From NCBI GenBank assembly GCA_964035575.1, contig OZ037918.1, positions 620,001 to 684,000 on the forward strand: 64,000 nt of DNA, read 5' to 3'. This DNA comes from Rhynchopus sp. YZ270_cl-10. Taxonomy: Eukaryota > Euglenozoa > Diplonemea > Diplonemida > Diplonemidae. This document shows, piece after piece, positions 20,941-31,112 of the stretch. A program made the position numbers and the translations under genes. The notes beneath the pieces were generated by a model that did not search any database, was not told the DNA's origin, and saw only the letters and a list, made by a program, of their open reading frames with translations. The first letter of the stretch is position 1; each line of letters opens with the position of its first letter.

Positions 20941-22824
20941 ATGGGCCAAGAAAGCCAGGATTGGTCGCTTGAGTTGGATAGTGAAGGGAGTGATACACCG
21001 AGGAGTAAAGAGAGTCTTGGTGCGCACTTGGCGAATCGGCTTCTGTCGTGCCCTCCTGGGGAACGGCGGCGGGAGGAAGGCACACAGCGAATGTCTCCTG
21101 TTCACGCAGAGACACGATCGACACGGAATAAACGACAGCAGACTGCGAGCTTAAGCATCGCCTCTTTGCTGAACAGCATCATCGGGGAGGTGGGGAAGAC
21201 TGCGGCGAACAACGCGCAGTTGTGTCTCAAACTGAAGGACGGCAACAAGGTGCGGCTAGCCGACGCACTCGAGGCATTGGGGGATGTGTGTGGCGACTTT
21301 GAAATTCGCGTTCCAATACATTCATTGGATGTGTTGCCACCAGAGCTGTTAGGGGTCTGTCTCTCGTTTTTGGATCTGAAGGCAGTGCTTGCGGCGGCGC
21401 AGGTGTGTTCACTGTGGGGGCATTTATGCAATTCGTTGACCATTTGGCGGCATCTCTGCCGCTCCACCTGGCCACGCTACACCGAGCAAGCAGAACGAGC
21501 CTTCCAACGACGTCTCAAAGGCATCCATCAATCCCCCATGGTGGCAGTGCCCTCCCAAGCCCAGGTGGGCGGTGCGGACAGTATGTGGTGGAAGCAGGCC
21601 TTCTTCACAAAACGCAACTTAGAATCCTCCTGGCTTGAGCCACGGGAAAAACGGTATGGTTTGAAACAGTTTGAAACACTGATTGGAGAGAAAGAAAATA
21701 GGGTGGGGTGGACACCTAAATAATGGTGTATTTGCACTTTTTCAACTTGGTTCTAGATAGGTGTATGAGAGGCTTAGGTGCATCTCATCATGAACATTTT
21801 CATTTCTTGACAAGAAAGGGAGGGTGTATCTGTGCCGTTTTTTTTGCACATTTCAACTTATTTTCCACAGGCGCTTCCACGACTACACACTCCTTAAGCA
21901 AGACCTTGGCATCCACTGCATTCAGTTCGACGAGCACGAGCTCATGACCGGCAGCGGTGTCGGCCACGAAATCGGCATCTGGGACATGAAGAAGCCGCAT
22001 GCTCAGAAGGGCTCCCTCCACGGACACATCCTTGCTGTCACATGCCTCCACTTTGACAGTGAAAAGGTACAGCTTCCTTACCACCACCCTCCTCCTTACA
22101 TCCACCCACAACACCATTACAGGTCGTTTCGGGATCGCTGGACAAGACTGTACGGATATGGGACCGACAGTCGCGGAAGTGCAGCCAGGTGCTGACGGGG
22201 CATCGGGATAAGGTGTGGTGTGCGCAGTTCTCAGGAGACCGTTTGGTGTCGGGGAGCAGCGATAAGACTGTACGTGTGTGGGATCTGAACACAGGGGAAG
22301 CGTTGTGCTCTCTGCGGGAGCACCGAACCAGTGTTTCTTGTGTACGAATCTCTGGACGCAACGTTGTAAGCGGGAGTGCAGGCAACACTATCCGTGTATG
22401 GGATATGGGTGAAACCCCTGTTTGCCTGGCGAAGTTGAAGGGGCATCAAAAGGGTGTGTTCTGTCTGCAGTTTGACCACTCAAAGATCATTAGTGGGTCG
22501 CTTGACAATACACTGCGTGTGTGGGACCCACGCGATCGGTACAGCCTTATGCACACCATACACGCAGACGACTCAACACACGGCAGCGACTCTAACAAAG
22601 GCATCATCTGCTTTGCGTATGACGACACGAAGATCATCTCGGGTGGGGCAGAAAACCTGGCAATGGTGTGGGATATGCGTATGTGGCGACGTGTTGACAC
22701 ACTAAGCGGACACAGCCACTGGATCACCTCCCTACAATTCGACGACCACAAGCTAGTAACAGGGTCACGCGACCGCTGTGCAAAGCTATGGCACTTCAAC
22801 GGATCACACACAGAATGGCCCTAG
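20941..22824 (+). CDS. F-box/WD40-repeat protein (SCF substrate adaptor)
   Basis: Likely substrate-binding subunit of an SCF ubiquitin ligase, like Cdc4, Met30 or FBXW7. Exons 20941-21653, 21871-22066 and 22123-22824 join in frame to 536 residues; boundaries CG|GTATGG, CCACAG|GCG, AAG|GTACAG and TTACAG|GTC are canonical. An F-box lies at about 131-175 (LPPELLGVCLSFLDLKAVL). Seven WD repeats fill the C-terminal half, with the typical ends VRIWDR, VRVWDL, IRVWDM, LRVWDP, MVWDM and KLWHF. The N-terminus is polar and serine-rich. Intron 1 contains a diverged type B hairpin (about 21757-21790). The exact substrate class cannot be told from sequence. Confidence 0.93.
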
Positions 22825-22906
22825 ACAAAAGGACCCTAGACCTCTTTGGCATGTTAAGGGGATAGGGTCGGGGCGACGAAACGATGACACAATTTTCAGT
22901 TTTCGT

Positions 22907-23746
22907 CAGGGTATTTCCTAAATCGGGGTCCCAAAATCTCAAAATCCGGAATCGGGTGCAAAAAAAGCGCGCTGAGCAACGTTAGGGTTTTTTGTGCAGA
23001 AAACTGAGTTATGGTGCATTTCCGAGCCAATCCCGGCTTGTGGTGGGGTCACTTTGCCGAAATGGCCAAGTTCTTGGTGTTGGTCAAAATGAGTGTAAGG
23101 TAAAGGGGACCAGGTAAATCCCACAACCCAGATTTTCTCTCCCTGATCCTGAAAACATGAAAATGCCCGAAAACACCGGCATTTGCATTTTCGGAATCCG
23201 CCCGTTCTGTGGTGGGGTCAATTTGCCGAAATGGACAAGTCCTTGGTTTTGGTCAAAACCCGTCAGTGTAAGGTAAAGGGGCCAAGTGTTTGCCTGTAGG
23301 AACTGGTAGGAACAGGCAGCGCCGCAGGCGCACGGTACCCAACATCGGTGAAAATAAAAATTCCCGAAAACTGCTTTATTTGAATGATTGGAGCGATCCA
23401 GAACAGCGAACATACTTTTTTCGGGAAAATACCAAAAAATAGGCACTTTAAATACAGCTACCCTAACATAAAAAAAAGGGGGGAATGTGCCCGCCGCAGG
23501 CGGAATTTTTTTTTGGCCTGTGAACTTTTTTTCCGGACTTTTTTGCGTTATTTTGCAAGATCGGGGCTCCGAGGTTCGGAATATTTTTTCCTCGGACATT
23601 TTTACCTCACCCTGTGCTCCTTCCCACGATTACTCTCCCCTTGCAAAAAAACCGCGGAACACCTGAAAACCCCCCTTGCAAAAAAAGCGCGGAACTTTTT
23701 CTGAAAAAATCTCGGGAGACGGGTAGTGGATTTAGGAAATACCCTG
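22907..23746. mobile_element. 840-bp hAT-like non-autonomous element with 8-bp target duplication
   Basis: CAGGGTATTTCCTAAATC (22907-22924) and GATTTAGGAAATACCCTG (23729-23746) are perfect 18-bp inverted repeats. The 8 bases on each side are identical: GTTTTCGT at 22899-22906 and at 23747-23754. CAGGG ends with an 8-bp duplication are the hallmark of the hAT superfamily. The interior carries two copies of the shared core module (CCAATCCCGGCTTGTGGTGG and TTTGCCGAAATGG) and no transposase. The insertion is intact at both ends and therefore fairly young. Confidence 0.88.
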
Positions 23747-24449
23747 GTTTTCGTCGTTTTTTTTTTTTTTTTGGTACCTTTTTATGGGGTGGTGGTGGGT
23801 CGTTTTGACGTCAGATGTGATGGGAAAAAAAGGGAGTTACGCCAGGTTATTGATGAAAAGAGAGTGCAGGGTAATATCGCTTCGACCGAATTTCATTAAC
23901 TTTAGATGGGCGTGAGCTTGGGGTATCTTATTTTGTACTAAGGTGCCCGAGTGGTCGCTCATCAGATCCCCACTAAGGGGTGTAGGTTCATCTCGTGGGT
24001 GGTAGCTGTACTTTCTTATTGGATGGTGTAGCTGGATGGGGGAATACAAAAAGTGCGCAGAAGTGCGAATCATCCCCCCCCCTTCAGCCACACTATTGAA
24101 TGTATTTTTTTTTCTTTTTTTGCACCAAAAAAGCTGCCTCTTTTTTTTGTGCACCAATTACCTAAACAAACCCTCAAGCCCACACTGTAGGGGGGGAATT
24201 CGCCTATACTAACGTATTTGAAAAAGTACGTGGTCCGAAATGGCTGCCTTAAGGTGTTTTGTTAATGGTGACTAAGCGAGGTTTATGATCGTATCAGCCT
24301 TCTGTTATGTTTAGATATGTGTCTGCACCCATGGTTCAACTTTTTCCCTCTCTTTTTTTTGGCTAATCGGCTTAGGATCATCTTTTTAAGCTTTTTTTTT
24401 TTTACAACAACATTGGCTTAGCGTTTATCTATCTTAGTGTTTGCAATTA

Positions 24450-24486
<37 letters not shown>

Positions 24487-24549
24487 GGAGGGGGGTGATT
24501 CAGGCACCTCGCTACTTTCTGGGGGGTGTGTTTACAGTGGGGGGGGGGG

Positions 24550-25388
24550 CAGTGTTGGCAGAGTACGTGTACGTTGTACTTTTTGTACTTTGTACTTTTG
24601 TACTTTTTGACGTACTTTTTGGCGCCCAAATCCGTACTTTATGACCCTATATTTTACCCTGGGAATTCGAAGCAAAATCCGTATTTCCCCTCTCTTCACC
24701 CCAATCACACTCAAAAAAGGTTTTTTGTTATTCAATGGTGTTCCGGAGAGGGCCCATATTGACATGTCCTTGACATGTCCCCGACAGTGGGGGGTGTCAT
24801 TTTGTAATTTGCTTAAGAGTGGGTTTTGTTTTTGCCCGGGAAAATCACCCACTAAGGAAGGGGTAGTGCTCAAAACCGCCCGAAGTCTGGAAGTGGCCGT
24901 CTTCTGGGCTATGTAGGCATCATAGGTGGTGCCTACTAGTGGTCTGAGCACACGGAGTTGCGACAACTCGGCCATAGTACCATAGTACCATAGTACCATA
25001 GTACCATAGTACCATAGTACCATAGTACCATAGTACCATAGTACCATAGTACCATAGTACCATAGTACCATAGTACCATAGTACCATAGTACCATAGTAC
25101 CATAGTACCATAGTACCATAGTACCATAAGGTCGCCCAGAGCCCACCACGCGCACATTCTTGAGAAGCCGTTTATAGCTCTGTGCACTGAGCATTTTCCG
25201 TACTGCCAACACTGCCCCCAAACCTTTTTTTTTTGCCCCCACACTGGTACACCAGCTGCACATACCCGGCCACAAACCCAGATGTACTTTTTGTGTATTT
25301 TTTGTACTTTTTACGTACTTTTTGTACTATTGTACTATTGTACTTTTTACGTACTTTTTGAAATTGGACACGTACTCTGCCAACACTG
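24550..25388. mobile_element. Inverted-repeat element with a CATAGTAC array
   Basis: CAGTGTTGGCAGAGTACGTG at 24550 is matched by CACGTACTCTGCCAACACTG ending at 25388. GTACTTTTT words flank the interior on both sides in the same orientation, and a third copy of TACTGCCAACACTGC lies near 25200. The centre is an 8-bp tandem array. Long G runs sit just outside both ends. No coding sequence recognised. Confidence 0.65.
24975..25128 (+). repeat. Tandem array of the 8-bp unit CATAGTAC
   Basis: About 19 nearly perfect copies. The minus-strand frames read a repeating MVLWYYGT-type peptide, which is a shadow of the array and not a gene. Confidence 0.95.
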
Positions 25389-25647
25389 CGGGGGGGGGGG
25401 GGGTCCCTGTACTGCAGTGTTATACAAGGGGAGGCCCAAAAAAAATTTTTCCCACCAATTTTTACACACAAAAAATCGAAAAAAAAAATTTTTTTTTTCG
25501 ATTCGCCCGAGTCTGTGCGTGCTGTGATGGGGTCGATTTGCGCTCAGAAATGAGTATTTTTGACCTAAAATTCATGTGTCAGTTTTTACACAATTTTTGC
25601 CCTGAAAACCCATGGGTTTCCGAGGTGCCTGGGGTGATTCCTTGAAG

Positions 25648-25776
25648 CACGGCGGACTAGTCAGTGGAACTACCAGTTGTGACAACCAGTGCTAAACTAG
25701 TAGTGTTGCTGGTGTACCTCTAGTCGTAAAACACTAGTCATTTGGACTAGTAGTCCCCCTGACATAGTCCGCCGTG
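25648..25776. mobile_element. 129-bp MITE with CACGGCGGACTA termini
   Basis: CACGGCGGACTA at 25648 and TAGTCCGCCGTG ending at 25776 are exact inverted repeats; GTCAG/CTGAC continue inward. The interior is made of ACTAGT and CAGTTG words that pair again. No coding capacity. Confidence 0.75.
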
Positions 25777-26263
25777 AGACCATTATCCAATAGGGGTCTC
25801 CTGGTTGGTGGAGTGATTTGTCTGGTTGATTCCGTTAACGAACGAGATCTCGACCCTTAAATAGGTGAGCCCGTTGTCCTTTTAGGCAATGCGGTCTTCG
25901 GACCAAATTGAAACAGGGAATCCACTTCTTAAGGGGACTGCGTGCGTTTTTTAGCATGAATAGAAAGAGGTGTCAATCCCCGCCACTGTGCTGTCGGAAG
26001 CAAATGCATGCAGTCCTGCAACAGCACAGCTTGATATCATAATGTTGCTTCAGACAGCGTGGTAAACCTCCCCCTTTCCAAAGATTTGTTCTGCTCTATT
26101 TTTTAAAAGGTGATTGAGAGAGGAAAACGCTTACACAACGACTTAGTGACGCCTCGTAAAGGAGGTACACAGTGGTTACAGAACGTTCCACCTAAAGAGA
26201 CTGCAGTAAATACTGCCATTGGTTCTTTCAATTTCGCCTTTTTTTTTTAGGCACACTTTCTTT

Positions 26264-26722
26264 ACTGGGGGGGGGCCGAATAAACGAGGTAATTCGAATA
26301 AAGCACGTACGTCGAATAAAGCACGCATTTGAAAAATGGGTTTTTTGCTTTTTTTTCCGTCGAATAAAGCACGTACGTGTTTTATTCGACTTTTTGAACT
26401 TTTCCTGTGTTGTAACAAGGTAGTTCGTATTTTGTGAAAATTTAAGTCGCTGAAATTTTGTCCATTTTTCCGTATATCCCCCACCACAAGCCGGGATTGG
26501 CTCGGAAATGCAACAAAATCACCTCTTGGGCGAAAAAAAATCGAAAAAAAAATTGCGACTGGAAAAACTTTCCAAAAAGTTCGAAAAGGCGAATAAAGCA
26601 CGTACGTGCTTTATTCGCCTTTCCGAACTTTTTTTTTTTTTTAAACCTCAGGATCTGAAGTGTAGGGACGCCTAATAAAACACGTACGTGCTTTATTCGA
26701 CCCCCCCCCCCCCCCCCCCAGT
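26264..26722. mobile_element. 459-bp element with ACTGGGGG...AATAAAG termini
   Basis: ACTGGGGGGGGG then CCGAATAAA at the left; TTTATTCG, then a long C run and CAGT at the right. Inside are several copies of the palindrome AAAGCACGTACGTGCTTT and a reverse-orientation copy of the shared core (CCACCACAAGCCGGGATTGG). It lies between CAGTGGTTAC (26170) and GTAACCACTG (26721), which may be the ends of an older host element. Confidence 0.7.
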
Positions 26723-28671
26723 AACCACTGTAGCAAGGTGGAATAACTAGTTAACGTGAATAACTAGTTATATAACGAAGGTTAGTTAGGGCTTGTTATA
26801 TAACTAGATCGTTGTGTAGGATTCGTCTTTCCAAAAAACCTCCCTTTTTTTTTCCATTTTTTTTTTCTTTGCATCGGTGGTTAGAGCGCACAAACGAAAG
26901 CTGAGTCCTTCTTTTTGAGGTGACGTAACGCGCAAGAGAGTCTTCGCCTTCACATAAACTGTTCCTCTCCCTTTCTTTTCCACGACTTCACAAAAATGGA
27001 GGAGTCGTGCGGCTCTCTCTCTCTCCCCTCATAAATATCTCCCCTTTTTGTGCGTACCCGTTTTCATCGTGCGCGTGTTTGTTTTCGATGTGTAGTTTGC
27101 AATGTTATGGTACAGAGAGACAAAAGTTTGCTTTTGAACGTTCTCTTGGTTGAATTGGAAGTGCATGAAATTTTTGGACAGATTGGTGTGGCTGAATGAG
27201 GTACAAAAAGTGCGCAAAAAAAGTGCGAATCACCCCTTCAGCCACATCACAGATGGGTTTTTCCTCAAATGCTTTCAGTTCTGTGAACTGAAAGTATATG
27301 AATCTAATTTTTTTGACTAAGGCTTACGAGGAGCATGGTCTTGGTGGAACATGGGGGCAAAGTTCGCACAGTGCGGTTACTCCAAATAACTTGGCGTCCA
27401 AATAAATTTGGTGCATTTTTTTGCAACGCAAACGCGAAGATAGATGCGCGAAGTGTTTTAAAAAGCAGGTATGGGTGGTTCCTGAGAGCAGAGCGGTGTG
27501 TGTCTGATAGCTAATAGGGTGCAATTCTTGCGCAGAACATGGCCCCAAGGATATGTGTGGTATGTGCACAGTGTGGTTCATATCCATCTTAGAAGCTTTT
27601 TCTAGTAGATGTATGTGTGCAAAGTATTCAAATGTTGTTTTTTTTTTTCATTAGTATTCGTTTCCGTTCCGTTCAGTGCCTGCATCTTGACGATGGTCCG
27701 GTGAGGCGTTCTTTTCAACTACGTAACCTTATTAGATGTGTCGGTGTGTGTTAGGGTGCGTATCTTTCCCCCCTCCTGTTGGCTATTCCCGCTTTTTCAT
27801 CAGTGGATTGTAGACATCCCCTTTACTCCCATAGAGTGACTTAGCTGCGTGTTTCTGTTCTCTTCGTCTAAGGATGTTTGCACCCATCGTGCTTGAAGTA
27901 ATCCAGCATTTTCCAAGATTTCATTATTATTTTGAAATTCACGAGGCTTCTTAACTTAGGTGATAAGAGACCCCTCCCCTGTTCTGGTTGGGGGTGGCAG
28001 TTTCCCCCCCCTCGGGTCAGGGTTTCCGCCAGGAATTGGGGGGGGTACGTACCCCCTGCGGGTTTCGTTGCTCCTTGACTGTCTTCAAGAGAGGTGCGCG
28101 CAAAAGAAGAAAAATACTCTTTTTTTTACTTCGCACAACGCTGTGTGGTAGCAGTATGTACACGAAAAGGCACTTTTTCTTCAACGTTTTCTTTTAATGT
28201 CTTTGTTAGGACAGCAAAAACGGAGTGAAATTGTGGTGTATTTGAAAACCGATGGGTAATTCCTGAAAATGTGGTTTTGTGGTGTTTTTTCATTTCCCCA
28301 ACCTTTTTCAAAATAAAAGGGGACCGGCTTACTTCACACAAGGCGTTGCTCCCGTGTGTTCCAATTATCCCTGTTTCGTTGACTAACGAGCTGTAGCGGG
28401 AGTAGAACATTTCAACGTATACTGAAGATGGAAGTAAGCTGGTGTGGTATATTGTGTCGCTTTACACGTGACTGTTCCAATTCATAAAGGGAACCCTACG
28501 TGTTTTTTTTTTTCTCTTTTTTTTTTCTTCTTTTTTTTGCTGGCCAAAAAAAGTGATCTGCGATTGAATTTTCCTCACATTTTTTTATTTATTCCCTCCC
28601 CTCCTCCCTCCCCACCTCTCCCTTTCAAGCCATCTCCTCCCCACTCAGGAATAAAAAAAAAGGTACATCAT

Positions 28672-30753
28672 ATGCCACACAGACTCTGCGAACTCTCGAG
28701 CGGAGATGTTCTGTGTATGCCTGCCTCGCTTGGTGTCACCTCCACGTATGTCGCACGCGAACAACGTGCCTGGTTCGAAGAAGAGCTGCCCTACATCACC
28801 GAGGAGCTGACCGAGCCGGGCTCCTGTGTAGTCGACGTGGGGGCAGGCTTTGGCTTCTACTGTACACGCTTTGCGAGGCGTGTGGGCCCTACAGGGCATG
28901 TCTTTGCGTTCGAGCCGAACACCACCACCGCTGCGCTTTTAAAGAAGACACTCTTCCTTAACGAGCTTTCAACGCAGGTTACCCTCAGCAATGACTGCGT
29001 AGGGAGTGCTGGCAAGGAGGTGCTGTTTAAAGAGGATGCCACGACACCAGAGTTAAGCAGGGTTGTGGAGGAGGGCGGGGAGGTGCGGAGTATGATCACA
29101 TTAGATGATCTGGTGAATGCGGTTGCCGAGAAGTGTCCTCCTAAAAGCCATGTGGACCCGGAGGTGGAGGTGGAAGGAAATGATGATTTATTGTTAAGGG
29201 TGAAATCTCCGGTGATTCTTCGTCTGGATTGTTGTGGAGCGGAGGTGGATTGTCTTAAAGGTGGTGAAAAATTTATTGAAAAGTTCAGTCCTATTGTAGT
29301 GTGGGCTGCTGCGGATGCGTCAGGGTCGCCTCAATATGAAGAGATTTCTGGTTGGCTTGCGACTAAAGGGTACCGCACCTTCCGGCATCTCCCGAGCAAT
29401 GCTTGCAGCCCTTTCCGCAGCAGTGACGACGATGACTCCGACCTGTCGGTTCTCCTCAACCTCATCTCCCTTCCAGAGTGGCACCCTGCGTGTACAACCA
29501 CATCCTCTACCCCCATCTTCAACCCAAAGCCCGCTTTATCCCAAATCTTTGCTGGACTCTCAACCAAACGCTATGCCACCAAGCTTTTAAAATATTGGGT
29601 AGAAAAGCCTCTTCAGGGATCCCCTTTGGTAGAAGCATTTTGGTGGTTCAACCAAAAGGACCGAATGTCGTCGTGGGAGGCTCGCATTGGGGTGTTAAAA
29701 AAGGCGAAAGAATTATTCTGGAAGCTTTGCTTTGAAAACCCTACTTGTGGACGGCTTTCTTGCATTTCCCGTTGCCTATATGAGCTTGGTGAGCATGCAC
29801 TGTATGTCGACTCTTTAGTGGACATCCTAAAGAGAGTGAAGGAGTTTCAAGGGAAAAGGGAAGGGAAAAATGCGAAGAAGGACCTAGAGCTTGACGAGGA
29901 ACCCTTTTTACCGTGCCATCCGCTTGCTGAAAAGGAGACGCCGTCGGTGTCAACGACCGACACCTTCTTTGAGGCGACCGTACGTCTCGCATTTGTCCTG
30001 AAGTCCGCTCTTACCTCAGCATTTCTCCCAGCTGACCGTATTGGTGACGTTATTGAGCACCTCCAGCACATTACATTGTCCGGCTTCTTCGTTGACATCG
30101 CTGCAGCGAGGTTGACAGCGTTGTACCTCCGGTCTCAAGGCAAACCCCAACCCATTGCTTCTCAATCTCTTCAACGCGATAGGAGCAGTAATGGAGGGTT
30201 TTATCCGGTTCATCCAATCGAAGAATATTGTATCCCAGATTTGGAGCAACAGAAGGTACTCATCGTAGGAACCTACGAAGGGTTCTGGGCAGCAGAATGC
30301 TTAAAACGTGGTGCAAAAGAGGTCACGGTGATAGGATTCGAAGGGGAAGTGGACTGGAGTGGGGTGGACGTTTCGGTGGAGAGAGTAGGGGTGGAAAGGG
30401 AGGTAAAAAAGATCCCTCTGGCGTCATTGCAGGAGGTGACAGCAGAGGCAGTGGGCACAGGGTATGATATGGTGGTCTGTATGGACCAAATGCAGCATGC
30501 ACGCTACCCAATGCGGTTAGTAGACGAACTCTGTAAGATCGGAAGCTGTGTGTACTTTACTGCGGTTGTTCATGATGGTGGTGACAAACAGGATTCCACC
30601 CTCGCTGCCATGCAGCACTGCCCCGCCGCAGGAGTCTGGCGCCCCTCAGTCGCAGCGCTTAAACAGATGGCCCTCTGTGCAGGCTTCGCTTTCGTAGAAG
30701 TAAAACACCTGACAGACACATGCGTTCTCGGGCGGTGTGGGGTTGCGAAGTGA
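28672..30753 (+). CDS. FkbM-type methyltransferase, probably two methyltransferase domains
   Basis: Predicted S-adenosylmethionine-dependent methyltransferase of 693 residues. The first domain has motif I VDVGAGFGFYCTRFA (from residue 54) followed by VFAFEPN, the typical FkbM/Methyltransf_21 arrangement. A second Rossmann-like stretch, VLIVGTYEGFW at about 529 with VIGFEG after it, suggests a diverged second domain. The middle, 250-500, is unassigned and partly lysine-rich. The start at 28672 is preferred because CTCAG lies 20 bases upstream; the frame is open further upstream but reads homopolymers. Substrate unknown; no signal peptide, so probably cytosolic. No introns are needed. Confidence 0.8.
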   Translation: MPHRLCELSSGDVLCMPASLGVTSTYVAREQRAWFEEELPYITEELTEPGSCVVDVGAGFGFYCTRFARRVGPTGHVFAFEPNTTTAALLKKTLFLNELSTQVTLSNDCVGSAGKEVLFKEDATTPELSRVVEEGGEVRSMITLDDLVNAVAEKCPPKSHVDPEVEVEGNDDLLLRVKSPVILRLDCCGAEVDCLKGGEKFIEKFSPIVVWAAADASGSPQYEEISGWLATKGYRTFRHLPSNACSPFRSSDDDDSDLSVLLNLISLPEWHPACTTTSSTPIFNPKPALSQIFAGLSTKRYATKLLKYWVEKPLQGSPLVEAFWWFNQKDRMSSWEARIGVLKKAKELFWKLCFENPTCGRLSCISRCLYELGEHALYVDSLVDILKRVKEFQGKREGKNAKKDLELDEEPFLPCHPLAEKETPSVSTTDTFFEATVRLAFVLKSALTSAFLPADRIGDVIEHLQHITLSGFFVDIAAARLTALYLRSQGKPQPIASQSLQRDRSSNGGFYPVHPIEEYCIPDLEQQKVLIVGTYEGFWAAECLKRGAKEVTVIGFEGEVDWSGVDVSVERVGVEREVKKIPLASLQEVTAEAVGTGYDMVVCMDQMQHARYPMRLVDELCKIGSCVYFTAVVHDGGDKQDSTLAAMQHCPAAGVWRPSVAALKQMALCAGFAFVEVKHLTDTCVLGRCGVAK

Positions 30754-31112
30754 TTTTTTAGGGGAGGGAGTTAGAGAGAAGGGTAGAAACGATCGAGAAA
30801 AAATAGGAGAAAAAAAGGCTTCGGTCAACATTGAGGACCAGATTAAGGTGGGTAATTAGGCGATTTTGTCGATACGACAAAAAATATTTAAAAAACTCCA
30901 AAAAAAAAAAGACTCCTGTTATCAGAAACCATGTAGAAAACGTTTGAAAATACCCGAGTTTTCTCTCTTTTTTCTCTCAGTTTCCCCCCCCCCTTAAAAT
31001 TACACTTTCAAAACCACCCTCCACCTCCACAGGGCTGGGCATCTCTCCTTCCCCTACCCATACCCTTTCCCCTTTCCCCCCCACTTCCCCTTTTCTTCCA
31101 CTTCGTCTTGCC
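30754..31112. other. Short spacer before the MORN gene
   Basis: A/T-rich, ending in a pyrimidine-rich tract with CCACAG at about 31030, a possible trans-splice acceptor. Nothing else seen. Confidence 0.5.

Larger units (their letters stand above)
23755..28671. other. 4.9 kb without a recognised gene, rich in inverted-repeat elements
   Basis: Holds the elements listed separately at 24550-25388, 25648-25776 and 26264-26722, a foldback at about 26749-26802 (AACTAGTTATATAAC / GTTATATAACTAG), a long poly-T near 24450-24485, type A/B-like hairpins near 24268, 24312, 24358 and 27549, and a type E hairpin at 27269-27297. No protein-like open frame was found. Confidence 0.6.

Noticed and set aside
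24532-25275. A 247-codon minus-strand frame with MVLWYYGT repeats
   Set aside because: A shadow of the CATAGTAC array and flanking GTACTTTTT words.
24000-28600. Retroelement coding regions (reverse transcriptase, integrase)
   Set aside because: No reading frame in this or other spacers shows such motifs; the repeats here have inverted ends and fit DNA-type elements.
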